From: Acidobacteriota bacterium
GTDB taxonomy: Bacteria; Acidobacteriota; Terriglobia; UBA7540
DNA: 22,606 nt
Direction of reading: 5' to 3'
Assembly (NCBI GenBank): GCA_021827255.1
Contig: JAKAWO010000009.1
Coordinates: forward strand, 1-22,606
Shown one piece after another: positions 6,612 to 13,562 of the stretch; position 1 is the first letter of the stretch, and every line of letters starts with the position of its first letter. The notes below the pieces were generated by a model. The model was given only the letters and a program-made list of their open reading frames with translations, was not told the origin of the DNA and made no database searches. The position numbers and the translations under genes are program-made.

Positions 6612-8248
6612 TACGAGAAAAGGCCGCGCGATGAAGCGGCGAAGGATTGCACGGCCGCATCTCGCTCGGCGGCGCTCCACTTCAGGCGCTGCGCGAAGAT
6701 GTCGGCCACGGCCGGCACCGCTTCACGCAGGGCGCGAGCTCCTAACCAATTTAAGCCCGAACGGCGCAGGAGGAAATCCTCCAGCGTGACGGCCATCTCT
6801 TCTTCAATAGCAAACGCCACCTCCGCCGCCAGCAGGGGCGGACCGCCGGGCAGGGGTTCAGCTAGGCCAGGATTCTCCAGAATTGGCTCCAGGACATTGC
6901 GCCAGCGTTTGCCGAAGGTCCGCGCAATCCTCTCGGCCGTCGCCGCGGGTATCTTAAACGTTTGCGCCGCTTCCTCGGTGGCCTGCCCGACGAACAACTC
7001 AAGGGCTTCGTCGGGCGCGCCGGGAAACGGCGTCGTGCGACACCGTCGAAGCGAAACGGCTGAACGCATCCGGAGCCTCGCGGCGAGGCGGCTCACCAAC
7101 GTTTCACCGAGCGAGCGCGCCGTGGTCAGCTTGCCGCCGCAGATCGTGATCATGTTTCCGACCCAAGGGTCTTCGTGAAAACGGTACTCGCGGGTGTTTT
7201 GAGAAGGGCTGGCGCCCGGCTGGATCACCAGCGGCCGCAAGCCGGCAAAACTTCCTCGGACGTCCGCCAAGGTGAGCGGCTGGCGAAGGACGCGGTTCAC
7301 CGCGCGAAGGAGATATTCCGCGTCCTCACGCTCCGGGCGAACGGTCTCCGGGTCGCCATCGAAGTCCGTGTCCGTGGTGCCGAGCAGGGCGTGCCCATGC
7401 CAAGGCGCTAGAACGAAAATGCGCTCGCTGGGCGGGATAGCTGCAAACAAGGCGTAGCGGCCGGAAACCGGCGGAATAATGATGTGCGTGCCTTTGGTCA
7501 AACGCACCGTCTTCAAGCCGTCATATCGTGGCAAAAGCGACCGCAGGCGATCGACCCAGGGGCCCGTGGCATTGACCCAAAAGCGGGCGGAGAGCCGGCT
7601 ACGGCGTCCGGTCAGCTTGTCTTCGACTTCCGCTGCGGTCAGGTAAAGCGGTGGGCCGTTGTTGGCCGGGGCGGTTTCGAAGGCGCAAACTTCGGCGTAG
7701 TTGGCCACAATCGCGCCGTGCTCGGCGGCGTCAAGGACGTATTCGAGGGTCAGGCGCGCGTCGTCGGTCTCAGAGTCATGATAGACGGCCGCGGCTTGGA
7801 GCCCTTCCGGCCGGAGCGCGGGAACCTCATGAAGAGCTCGCTCCGCAGACATCATGTAGTGATGATCGTCGCGGCCCAGATTGCCCAACAGGTCGTAAAT
7901 CGAGAGGCCCAGTCGGATTTTCAGAACCGAGTAAGGGTCGCCACAGAAAATCGGCAGCAGGAAAGGTACAGGCCGCGCCAGGTGCGGGGCGAGGTTCAGC
8001 AGCAGGCGCCGTTCACGGCGAGCCTCATGGACCAGTCTGAACTCAAATTGCTTGAGGTAGCGCAGGCCGCCGTGAATGAGCTTGGAGGAACGGCTGGAAG
8101 TGCCGCTCGAAAAGTCACGAGCCTCGACCAGCGCCACTTTCATGCCACGCAAGGCAGCGTCGCGCGCCGTGGCCGCGCCGTTGACGCCTCCGCCGATGAC
8201 GGCTAAATCGAAACTCTGGCTGAAGAGTGCGGGAAGGTTGCGCTTCAT
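6611..8248 (-). CDS. glpD: FAD-dependent glycerol-3-phosphate dehydrogenase GlpD
   Basis: GlpD oxidises glycerol-3-phosphate to dihydroxyacetone phosphate and passes electrons to membrane quinone. The 545-residue product has the family's length. The FAD-binding Rossmann motif is DLAVIGGGVNGAATARDA (residues 14-31), followed by SSGTSSRSSKLIHGGLRYL, the ATGPWVD segment, LLGTTDTD and GGKLTTAR. The helical C-terminal domain contains EVAFAIEEEMAVTLEDFLLRR. The open frame extends to 8965 but crosses divergent gcvT coding sequence; the ATG at 8248 gives the standard N-terminus. The Shine-Dalgarno is weak. The gene heads a minus-strand series with the phosphodiesterase, dusB and pilZ. Confidence 0.95.
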   Translation of the reverse strand: MKRNLPALFSQSFDLAVIGGGVNGAATARDAALRGMKVALVEARDFSSGTSSRSSKLIHGGLRYLKQFEFRLVHEARRERRLLLNLAPHLARPVPFLLPIFCGDPYSVLKIRLGLSIYDLLGNLGRDDHHYMMSAERALHEVPALRPEGLQAAAVYHDSETDDARLTLEYVLDAAEHGAIVANYAEVCAFETAPANNGPPLYLTAAEVEDKLTGRRSRLSARFWVNATGPWVDRLRSLLPRYDGLKTVRLTKGTHIIIPPVSGRYALFAAIPPSERIFVLAPWHGHALLGTTDTDFDGDPETVRPEREDAEYLLRAVNRVLRQPLTLADVRGSFAGLRPLVIQPGASPSQNTREYRFHEDPWVGNMITICGGKLTTARSLGETLVSRLAARLRMRSAVSLRRCRTTPFPGAPDEALELFVGQATEEAAQTFKIPAATAERIARTFGKRWRNVLEPILENPGLAEPLPGGPPLLAAEVAFAIEEEMAVTLEDFLLRRSGLNWLGARALREAVPAVADIFAQRLKWSAAERDAAVQSFAASSRGLFS

Positions 8249-8428
8249 CCGATTTTCGGCACGATACTTGAGGTTAGCACAGTTCAGGGTGACCGTGCCG
8301 CAAAAGCCGCTGCCGCTCCACGGTAGCGTCAAAGTCGAGTTCGTGGGAGGGGCGATGGTACGGTGGGGCGAAGGGCGAGCGCAGGCGAAGGGTGTTGAGC
8401 GAGGGTTGGGGGCAGACTGCGCGGCTCC

Positions 8429-8457
8429 TTGACCGTTTCTGGCAGACATGCTAGGTT
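8429..8457 (+). promoter_or_regulatory. Probable promoter of the gcv cluster
   Basis: -35 TTGACC (8429-8434), a 17-base spacer and -10-like TAGGTT (8452-8457). Transcription would start near 8464. That excludes the 5' end of the long open frame as translated sequence and supports a gcvT start at 8474 or later. No glycine-riboswitch aptamer is recognisable between this promoter and gcvT; the space is too short for one. Confidence 0.5.
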
Positions 8458-8503
8458 GGCTGTTTCTGAGGACATGGGGAAAGGGCGGATAGAGGGACGA
8501 GGC

Positions 8504-9631
8504 TTGGTCTGGCAAGCGGATGTGACGGTTAAGCGCACGGCGCTGAACGCGGTCCACCGGGCCGCGGGCGCGAAAATGACCGAATTTGGCGGCTGGGAAA
8601 TGCCGGTCGGATACTCCGGCATTACCGAAGAACATATTGCCGTGCGCCAAGCCGCTGGACTGTTTGACGTGAGCCACATGGGCGAAATTGAAATCCGAGG
8701 CCGGGAGGCCGCCACCCTTCTTCAATACCTCACGGCCAACGATATCCGGCGCCTCCAGATCGGGCAGGCGCAGTACACGGCGCTCATGTACCCGCAGGGC
8801 AGCGCCGTGGATGATTGCGTGGTGCATCGTCGGGCGGAGGATTGGTTTCTGATTTGCGTGAACGCTGGGAATACGGAAAAAGACCTCGATTGGATCACGC
8901 GACACAACACACTTGACGCGGAGGTGCGGGACCGTTCGGCAGAGTATTCCCAACTCGCGCTGCAAGGGCCGCGCGCGCTCGAAATCCTGGCGCGATTAAC
9001 CCGCGCCGACCTCGGGCGGCTGCGGACCTATTGGTTCAGCCCGGCGGTCTGTTGCGGCGTGGAAGGGCTGCTGGCTCGCACGGGTTACACCGGCGAGGAT
9101 GGCTTCGAATTCTATTTTCCGCCTTCGGAGTCGGCGCGTGTGTGGGACGCCCTGCTCGAGGCCGGTCGGGCGGAAGGGTTGGTTCCCGCCGGTCTAGGCG
9201 CGCGGAACACGCTGCGACTGGAAGCGGGTTATCCGTTGTACGCCCACGAGCTCGATGAGGAAACAACTCTGCTCGAAGCCGGTCTCGGCTGGATTTGCAA
9301 ATTTGAAAAAGGCGAGTTCATCGGCCGCGAAGCACTTTTGCGCGAGCGCCAGCAGGGGCTGAAAAAAAAGCTCATCGGCTTTGAGATGACCGACCGAGGG
9401 ATTGCTCGCGATGGATACCCGGTATGGGTCGGGGGACGGGTGGTTGGCAAGGTGACAAGCGGCTCTCCGGCTCCTTTCCTGAAAAAAAACATCGGACTGG
9501 CTTACTTGCCGCCTGAGCTGGCGGAAGTGGGCGCTGAAATCCAGATTGAAATCCGCGGCAAGCAGGTGGCGGCGCGTCAGGTGGCGCTGCCGTTCTACAA
9601 GCGAGCGAAGCCCTCAACGGCGGTGAATTGA
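8504..9631 (+). CDS. gcvT: Glycine cleavage system T protein (aminomethyltransferase)
   Basis: The T protein takes the aminomethyl group from lipoylated GcvH and, with tetrahydrofolate, releases ammonia and 5,10-methylene-THF. Family landmarks: RTALNAVHRAAGAKMTEFGGWEMPV at the N-terminus, GLFDVSHMGEIEI, DDCVVHR, LALQGP, RTGYTGEDGFEF, GLGARNTLRLEAGYPLYAHEL and the C-terminal barrel (GKVTSGSPAPFLKKNIGLAYL). The start is uncertain. TTG at 8504 has GAGGGA six bases upstream and gives 375 residues. GTG at 8522 (369 residues) fits family length equally well but lacks a ribosome site. ATG at 8474 has a GAGG only two bases away. Frames upstream of the inferred transcription start near 8464 are unlikely to be translated. 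It is first in the gcvT-H-PA-PB cluster. Confidence 0.94.
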   Translation: MVWQADVTVKRTALNAVHRAAGAKMTEFGGWEMPVGYSGITEEHIAVRQAAGLFDVSHMGEIEIRGREAATLLQYLTANDIRRLQIGQAQYTALMYPQGSAVDDCVVHRRAEDWFLICVNAGNTEKDLDWITRHNTLDAEVRDRSAEYSQLALQGPRALEILARLTRADLGRLRTYWFSPAVCCGVEGLLARTGYTGEDGFEFYFPPSESARVWDALLEAGRAEGLVPAGLGARNTLRLEAGYPLYAHELDEETTLLEAGLGWICKFEKGEFIGREALLRERQQGLKKKLIGFEMTDRGIARDGYPVWVGGRVVGKVTSGSPAPFLKKNIGLAYLPPELAEVGAEIQIEIRGKQVAARQVALPFYKRAKPSTAVN

Positions 9632-9727
9632 GCGATGCGCGCAAACGGCAGTCGGCGGTCGCGGCCTTTTGAGTAGCTGAATCGCAGGCGGGGCTCGACC
9701 CTCGCCGCGTCCGGTGGAGTGTAACCC

Positions 9728-10120
9728 TTGAGCTATCCTACTGAACTTCTCTATACCAAAGACCACGAGTGGGTACGTGTGGAGGGCGAAGTGGGCACCG
9801 TCGGCATCACCGACTACGCCCAGAAAGAGCTGGGTGACATCGTTTTTGTGGAGCTGCCCCGTCCAGGGGACGCCGTGACCGCCGGGGAATCCTTCGGCAC
9901 CCTCGAATCGGTGAAGGCCGTGTCCGATGTGTTTGCGCCGGTGACGGGAACAGTCGAGGCGGTGAATGCCAAGCTCCAGGATCAGCCGGAGATGGTCAAC
10001 GCGGACCCGCACGGCCAGGGCTGGCTCATGCGTGTGCGCCTGGCCAACCGGGCGGAGACTGAGAAGTTAATGCTCGCCGATACGTACGAAACCTACCTGC
10101 AAGAGGCTAAAGCCCCCTGA
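9728..10120 (+). CDS. gcvH: Glycine cleavage system H protein (lipoyl carrier)
   Basis: GcvH is the small lipoylated carrier that shuttles the aminomethyl intermediate among the P, T and L proteins. The 130-residue product has the usual length and landmarks: YTKDHEWV (residues 9-16), GITDYAQKELGDIVFVELP, and the lipoylated Lys63 in TLESVKAVSDV. VNADPHGQGWLMRVRL follows. The start is TTG at 9728, with GTGGAGTG placing GGAG eight bases upstream; no in-frame ATG lies near the conserved N-terminus. The gene follows gcvT by 96 bp. Its TGA overlaps the gcvPA ATG by one base (TGATG). Confidence 0.95.
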   Translation: MSYPTELLYTKDHEWVRVEGEVGTVGITDYAQKELGDIVFVELPRPGDAVTAGESFGTLESVKAVSDVFAPVTGTVEAVNAKLQDQPEMVNADPHGQGWLMRVRLANRAETEKLMLADTYETYLQEAKAP

Positions 10121-11511
10121 TGCGCTATCTCCCCCATTCTCCCCAGGACCGCTCGGAGATGCTGGCGGCCATCGGTCTTCACTCCAAGGACGAACTGTTT
10201 GCCCAAATCCCCGAATCGCTTAAGCTGCGCGGAGACCTGAAGCTGCCGGGCCCCCTTTCCGAGCCGGAGATCGTTGAGTTTTTCCAAGCGGCGGCGGCCA
10301 GGAGCAGTCGCGAATACGTTTCGCTGCTCGGAGCGGGCGCTTACTCCCACTATCGCCCGGTGGCCGTTGAAGCGCTGCTCGCGCGCGGCGAGTTCTTCAC
10401 GGCGTACACTCCCTATCAGGCAGAAATCGCGCAAGGCACGCTGCAGGCGCTGTTCGAGTTTCAGACGCTGATCACTCAGCTCACGGGCATGGAGGCAGCC
10501 AACGCCTCCCTTTATGACGGCTCGACGGCGACCACCGAAGCCGCGCTCATGGCAATGCGGCTGACGCGGCGCAACCAGCTCGTCGTGGCGCGCACGGTCC
10601 ACCCGGAGTATCGCCAAGTGCTCGCCACCTACGTCGGTCATCAAGGAACAAGGGTGACGGAGGTTCCTTGGTCGGCCTCGGGCGAGCTGGACCGGAGGGA
10701 GCTCGAGGCGGCTGTCAACCCGGAGACCGCCGCCGTGATCGTTCAGTCACCGAATTTCCTTGGCGTCATGGAGCGCATGGGGGAAATCGCTGAGTTCGTT
10801 CACCGCAACGCGGCGCTGTTGATTGTGGCGATCACGGAGCCGCTGTCGCTCGCCCTCGTCAAGCCTCCGGCTGAGGCGGACATCGTTTGCGGCGAGGCGC
10901 AATCCTTCGGCGTGCCGGTGGCCTTTGGCGGGCCTTACGTCGGATTCCTCGCCACTCGCGAAAAGTTTATCCGGCAGATGCCGGGCCGCTTGGTCGGCCA
11001 GACCCAGGATACCGAAGGCCGCCGTGGATTCGTCCTGACGCTCGCTGCGCGCGAACAGCACATCCGCCGGGAGAAGGCAACGTCGAATATCTGCACGAAT
11101 CAATCCTTGTGCGCGCTCGCCGCGACGATCTATCTTTGCTTGCTTGGCGAGAAGGGTTTGAAAGCTCTCGCCGAGCAGAACTTCTCCAAGGCGCATTACA
11201 CCGCTCGCCAGCTCGCCAGGGCGCCTGGCGCTTCGCTGCCCTTCGCGGCGGCGTTCTTCAATGAATTTGTCGTCCGGGCGCCGGGCGATGCGGAAGCTCT
11301 GCTGGCTGAGCTGCAGCGAGAAAAGATACTGGGTGGTGTGCACCTTCGCCGGTTTTATCCGGAGCTCGAAGATCATCTGCTCGTCTGCGTGACCGAAACG
11401 GCGGACCGAGGCGCATTGGATAGGATGGCGCGCGTTTATGCCAGATGGGCCGGGCACTCGCCGGCCCTTGAAACTCCGGCTCGCGACTCGACCACCGCTA
11501 AGGCCGGCTGA
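10120..11511 (+). CDS. gcvPA: Glycine dehydrogenase (decarboxylating) subunit 1
   Basis: This is the N-terminal half of the P protein, which with GcvPB forms the PLP-dependent glycine decarboxylase that loads the aminomethyl group onto GcvH. The product has 463 residues, normal for the split form. It begins RYLPHSPQDRSEMLAAIG and carries FLGAGAYSHY-like LLGAGAYSHYRP, TAYTPYQAEIAQGTLQALFE, ANASLYDGSTATTEA, GGPYVGF and the RREKATSNICTNQ block. This half lacks the PLP lysine, as expected. The ATG shares its A with the gcvH stop, pointing to coupled translation. The final 15 residues or so extend past the conserved core with Thr/Ala-rich sequence. Confidence 0.96.
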   Translation: MRYLPHSPQDRSEMLAAIGLHSKDELFAQIPESLKLRGDLKLPGPLSEPEIVEFFQAAAARSSREYVSLLGAGAYSHYRPVAVEALLARGEFFTAYTPYQAEIAQGTLQALFEFQTLITQLTGMEAANASLYDGSTATTEAALMAMRLTRRNQLVVARTVHPEYRQVLATYVGHQGTRVTEVPWSASGELDRRELEAAVNPETAAVIVQSPNFLGVMERMGEIAEFVHRNAALLIVAITEPLSLALVKPPAEADIVCGEAQSFGVPVAFGGPYVGFLATREKFIRQMPGRLVGQTQDTEGRRGFVLTLAAREQHIRREKATSNICTNQSLCALAATIYLCLLGEKGLKALAEQNFSKAHYTARQLARAPGASLPFAAAFFNEFVVRAPGDAEALLAELQREKILGGVHLRRFYPELEDHLLVCVTETADRGALDRMARVYARWAGHSPALETPARDSTTAKAG

Positions 11512-11536
11512 GGAAGTCGGGCCTCAAAGCCGCCAG

Positions 11537-11563
11537 CGCCGCTCGATGAACGGCGGAGTTTTT
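11537..11563 (+). terminator. Weak hairpin plus T-run between gcvPA and gcvPB
   Basis: A 5-bp stem, CGCCG (11537-11541) with CGGCG (11551-11555), has a 9-base loop and is followed by GAGTTTTT. It resembles a weak intrinsic terminator or attenuator inside the gcv cluster and could lower gcvPB relative to gcvPA. The stem is short for a GC-rich genome, so this may be chance. Confidence 0.2.
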
Positions 11564-11612
11564 CCGAGAACATAATCGGCGGTCACCGAGTGCCGCCCCT
11601 AACCAACGCACG

Positions 11613-13097
11613 ATGAAAAACCGTATTCGCACCGCCCGACCGCACGTCAACCGCAATGAAGCGCTGATCTTTGAGCGCTCAACGCCCGGCAAGCGCGGTG
11701 TGGACCTGCCGCCGCTCGACGTCCCGCCCGCTTCGCCGCGCGAAGCACTCGGCGATTCCTATCGCGAAGCGATCGAAGGCTTTCCGGAGGTTTCCGAATT
11801 GGAGGTCGTCCGGCACTTCACCCGGCTCTCGACGTGGAATTACGGCGTGGATACGGGGCTTTATCCGCTCGGTTCCTGCACGATGAAATACAACCCGCGC
11901 GTCAATGAGGCGGTGGCGCGGCTGGAAGGGCTCGCGAGCGATCATCCTTATGCGCCGGAGCCGCTGGCCCAGGGCTGCCTGGAAGTGTTGCACGAGACCG
12001 CGCGCTGCTTGGCGGAAATCAGCGGGATGGACGCCGTATCGCTCCAGCCGGCGGCGGGCGCGCAGGGCGAGCTGACCGGCATCCTGATGATGCGCGCTTG
12101 CCTGGCGGAGCGCGGCAACCCACGCCAGTACATCCTGATTCCCGATTCGGCGCACGGAACCAATCCGGCAAGCGTCACCATTTCCGGCTACCAGATTCGC
12201 AACCTTAAGTCCAACGAGCGCGGCTGCATAGACTTGGCCGAGTTGTCGCGAGCCATGACCGGCGAGGTGGCGGGACTGATGCTGACCAATCCCAATACGC
12301 TCGGCATCTTTGAAACGCAGATGCGTGAAATTTCGGATTTGGTTCACGCCCGCGGCGGCCTGGTCTATATGGACGGCGCCAACATGAACGCGCTGATCGG
12401 GGTGGCGCGCCCGGCGGATTTCGGCGCCGATCTAATGCACTTGAATCTGCACAAGACATTCACCACGCCGCATGGCGGCGGCGGCCCGGGATCGGGTCCG
12501 GTGGCCGTGAAAACGTTCCTCGAACCTTATCTGCCTTCGCCCACCATCGAGAAATTGTCCGACGGAAGCTTCCGCTTGAATCACGACCGGCCCAAGAGCG
12601 TTGGCCGCGTGCGCGCGTTTTACGGCAACTTCGGCATGGCCGTTCGCGCCCTCGCCTACATCCTGGCGAACGGGGCGGAAGGACTCCGCCAGACCACGGA
12701 GGATGCGGTCCTCAACGCCAACTACGTCCTCGCCCGCTTGCGCGACGTTTACGACGTGCCTTACGACCAACCCTGCCTGCACGAGTGCGTGCTCTCCGAC
12801 CGGCGGCAGGCGGCGCGCGGTGTTCGCACGGGCGATATCGCCAAACGCCTGATAGATTATGGCTTCCATCCTTATACAACGTCCTTCCCGCTGATTGTTC
12901 ATGGCGCCATGATGATTGAGCCGACGGAAAGCGCCAGCCAGGATGAACTGGACGAATTCATCGAAGCCTTGCGCTCCATCGCCGAGGAAATCGAAGAGGA
13001 TCCGGGATTCGTTCTCAAAGCGCCGCACACCACTCGTGTCGCACGCCTGGACGAAGTGGGCGCGGCTCGCAAACCCATCCTTCGCTGGAAGCCCTGA
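11613..13097 (+). CDS. gcvPB: Glycine dehydrogenase (decarboxylating) subunit 2
   Basis: This is the PLP-carrying half of the split P protein. The 494-residue product shows RNEALIFERSTPGKRGVDLP at the N-terminus, LYPLGSCTMKYNPRVNE, AHGTNPASVT, and YMDGANMNALIG. The PLP-binding Lys281 lies in HLNLHKTFTTPHGGGGPGSGP, and PYTTSFPLIVHGAMMIEPTES follows near the C-terminus. The ATG at 11613 has no clear Shine-Dalgarno and lies 101 bases after gcvPA, unlike the overlapping gcvH-gcvPA pair, so it may be translated or transcribed somewhat separately. No lipoamide dehydrogenase or lipoate-synthesis gene follows in the window, so these must be supplied from elsewhere. Confidence 0.96.
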   Translation: MKNRIRTARPHVNRNEALIFERSTPGKRGVDLPPLDVPPASPREALGDSYREAIEGFPEVSELEVVRHFTRLSTWNYGVDTGLYPLGSCTMKYNPRVNEAVARLEGLASDHPYAPEPLAQGCLEVLHETARCLAEISGMDAVSLQPAAGAQGELTGILMMRACLAERGNPRQYILIPDSAHGTNPASVTISGYQIRNLKSNERGCIDLAELSRAMTGEVAGLMLTNPNTLGIFETQMREISDLVHARGGLVYMDGANMNALIGVARPADFGADLMHLNLHKTFTTPHGGGGPGSGPVAVKTFLEPYLPSPTIEKLSDGSFRLNHDRPKSVGRVRAFYGNFGMAVRALAYILANGAEGLRQTTEDAVLNANYVLARLRDVYDVPYDQPCLHECVLSDRRQAARGVRTGDIAKRLIDYGFHPYTTSFPLIVHGAMMIEPTESASQDELDEFIEALRSIAEEIEEDPGFVLKAPHTTRVARLDEVGAARKPILRWKP

Positions 13098-13115
13098 CGG
13101 CTGAAGAGAGGCGGC

Positions 13116-13301
13116 ATGACAACGCCTTTCCACAACGAGCAGGAATGGCCCACCGAGGAGTTCGTCGCTTGCCAAGCAAAGCGGCGCCGTGAACTCTGGA
13201 GCCTGCTAGGCGATCGGCTGGCTCCAGCAATTTGTCGCATCGCCCCGCCAAGGCCCACACAATATTTAGTGTTCTTAGGCGTTGACCCCTCTCTATTGTA
13301 G
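13116..13301 (+). CDS. Small hypothetical ORF downstream of gcvPB
   Basis: This 61-codon frame starts 18 bases after gcvPB, with AGAGAGG four bases before its ATG. I recognise no family. The first half is charged, with a basic/helical segment KRRRELWSLLGDRLAP; the second half looks less protein-like. It could be a short real gene or the remnant of the N-terminus of a larger gene lost by deletion. The ribosome site and operon position favour translation; the lack of recognisable similarity argues against a strong claim. Confidence 0.3.
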   Translation: MTTPFHNEQEWPTEEFVACQAKRRRELWSLLGDRLAPAICRIAPPRPTQYLVFLGVDPSLL

Positions 13302-13308
13302 TTTTTTC

Positions 13309-13337
13309 TTTACAGGCGTGGCCTTTCGTGCTAACTT
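13309..13337 (+). promoter_or_regulatory. Probable promoter of smc
   Basis: -35 TTTACA (13309-13314), a 17-base spacer and -10 TAACTT (13332-13337), in a locally AT-rich patch that stands out from the surroundings. Transcription would begin near 13344, about 220 bases before the smc start codon. Confidence 0.5.
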
Positions 13338-13374
13338 GCGGCTTGAGTTTGTGGGGATGCTCGCGTCAGCCGGT

Positions 13375-13390
13375 CGCTTGGCGCCAAGCG
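13375..13390. repeat. 16-bp perfect palindrome in the smc leader
   Basis: CGCTTGGCGCCAAGCG is a perfect 8+8 dyad with no spacer. It lies about 30 bases downstream of the inferred transcription start. Its symmetry suits a dimeric DNA-binding protein (an operator). As RNA it would make only a short hairpin because there is no loop. No second copy was noticed in the window. Confidence 0.4.
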
Positions 13391-13562
13391 GAGTGTGAGG
13401 CTGTGCGCGGTGATGAATCGTAGCCCTTGCCCGAACACCCGGTCGGAGCGTTCCCGTGTCCAGCTCCAACATCTCTCGGGCAACTTTCGAATCCATTCAA
13501 CTCGTCGGTTTTACTTCGGCGGCGTGTCTTTGCGCGCGCAGCCGTGAGCGGGAGGCGGCACA

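Larger units (their letters stand above)
13302..13562 (+). other. Long leader region upstream of smc
   Basis: There is no convincing gene in this stretch. It holds a T-rich patch (about 13300-13310), the promoter at 13309-13337 and the palindrome at 13375-13390. After these come about 170 bases with no recognised RNA family. If the promoter is right, smc has an untranslated leader of about 220 bases, which is long for a housekeeping gene. Confidence 0.4.

Noticed and set aside
8429..8503. Upstream TTG start for gcvT at 8429
   Set aside because: This TTG coincides with the -35 element of the inferred promoter, and the extra residues precede the conserved family N-terminus by over 30 positions.
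8250..8503. Glycine riboswitch before gcvT
   Set aside because: No tandem aptamer-like conserved segments were recognised, and only about 40 bases separate the inferred transcription start from gcvT.
8249..8965. N-terminal extension of the glpD frame to 8965
   Set aside because: It runs through the intergenic region and antisense to gcvT. The FAD-binding signature starts at residue 14 from the ATG at 8248, which is the normal family position.
13116..13301. Small ORF as the N-terminus of an aminopeptidase P-like gene
   Set aside because: A vague RRxxLxxLLGD similarity was noticed, but nothing further along or in other frames supports it.
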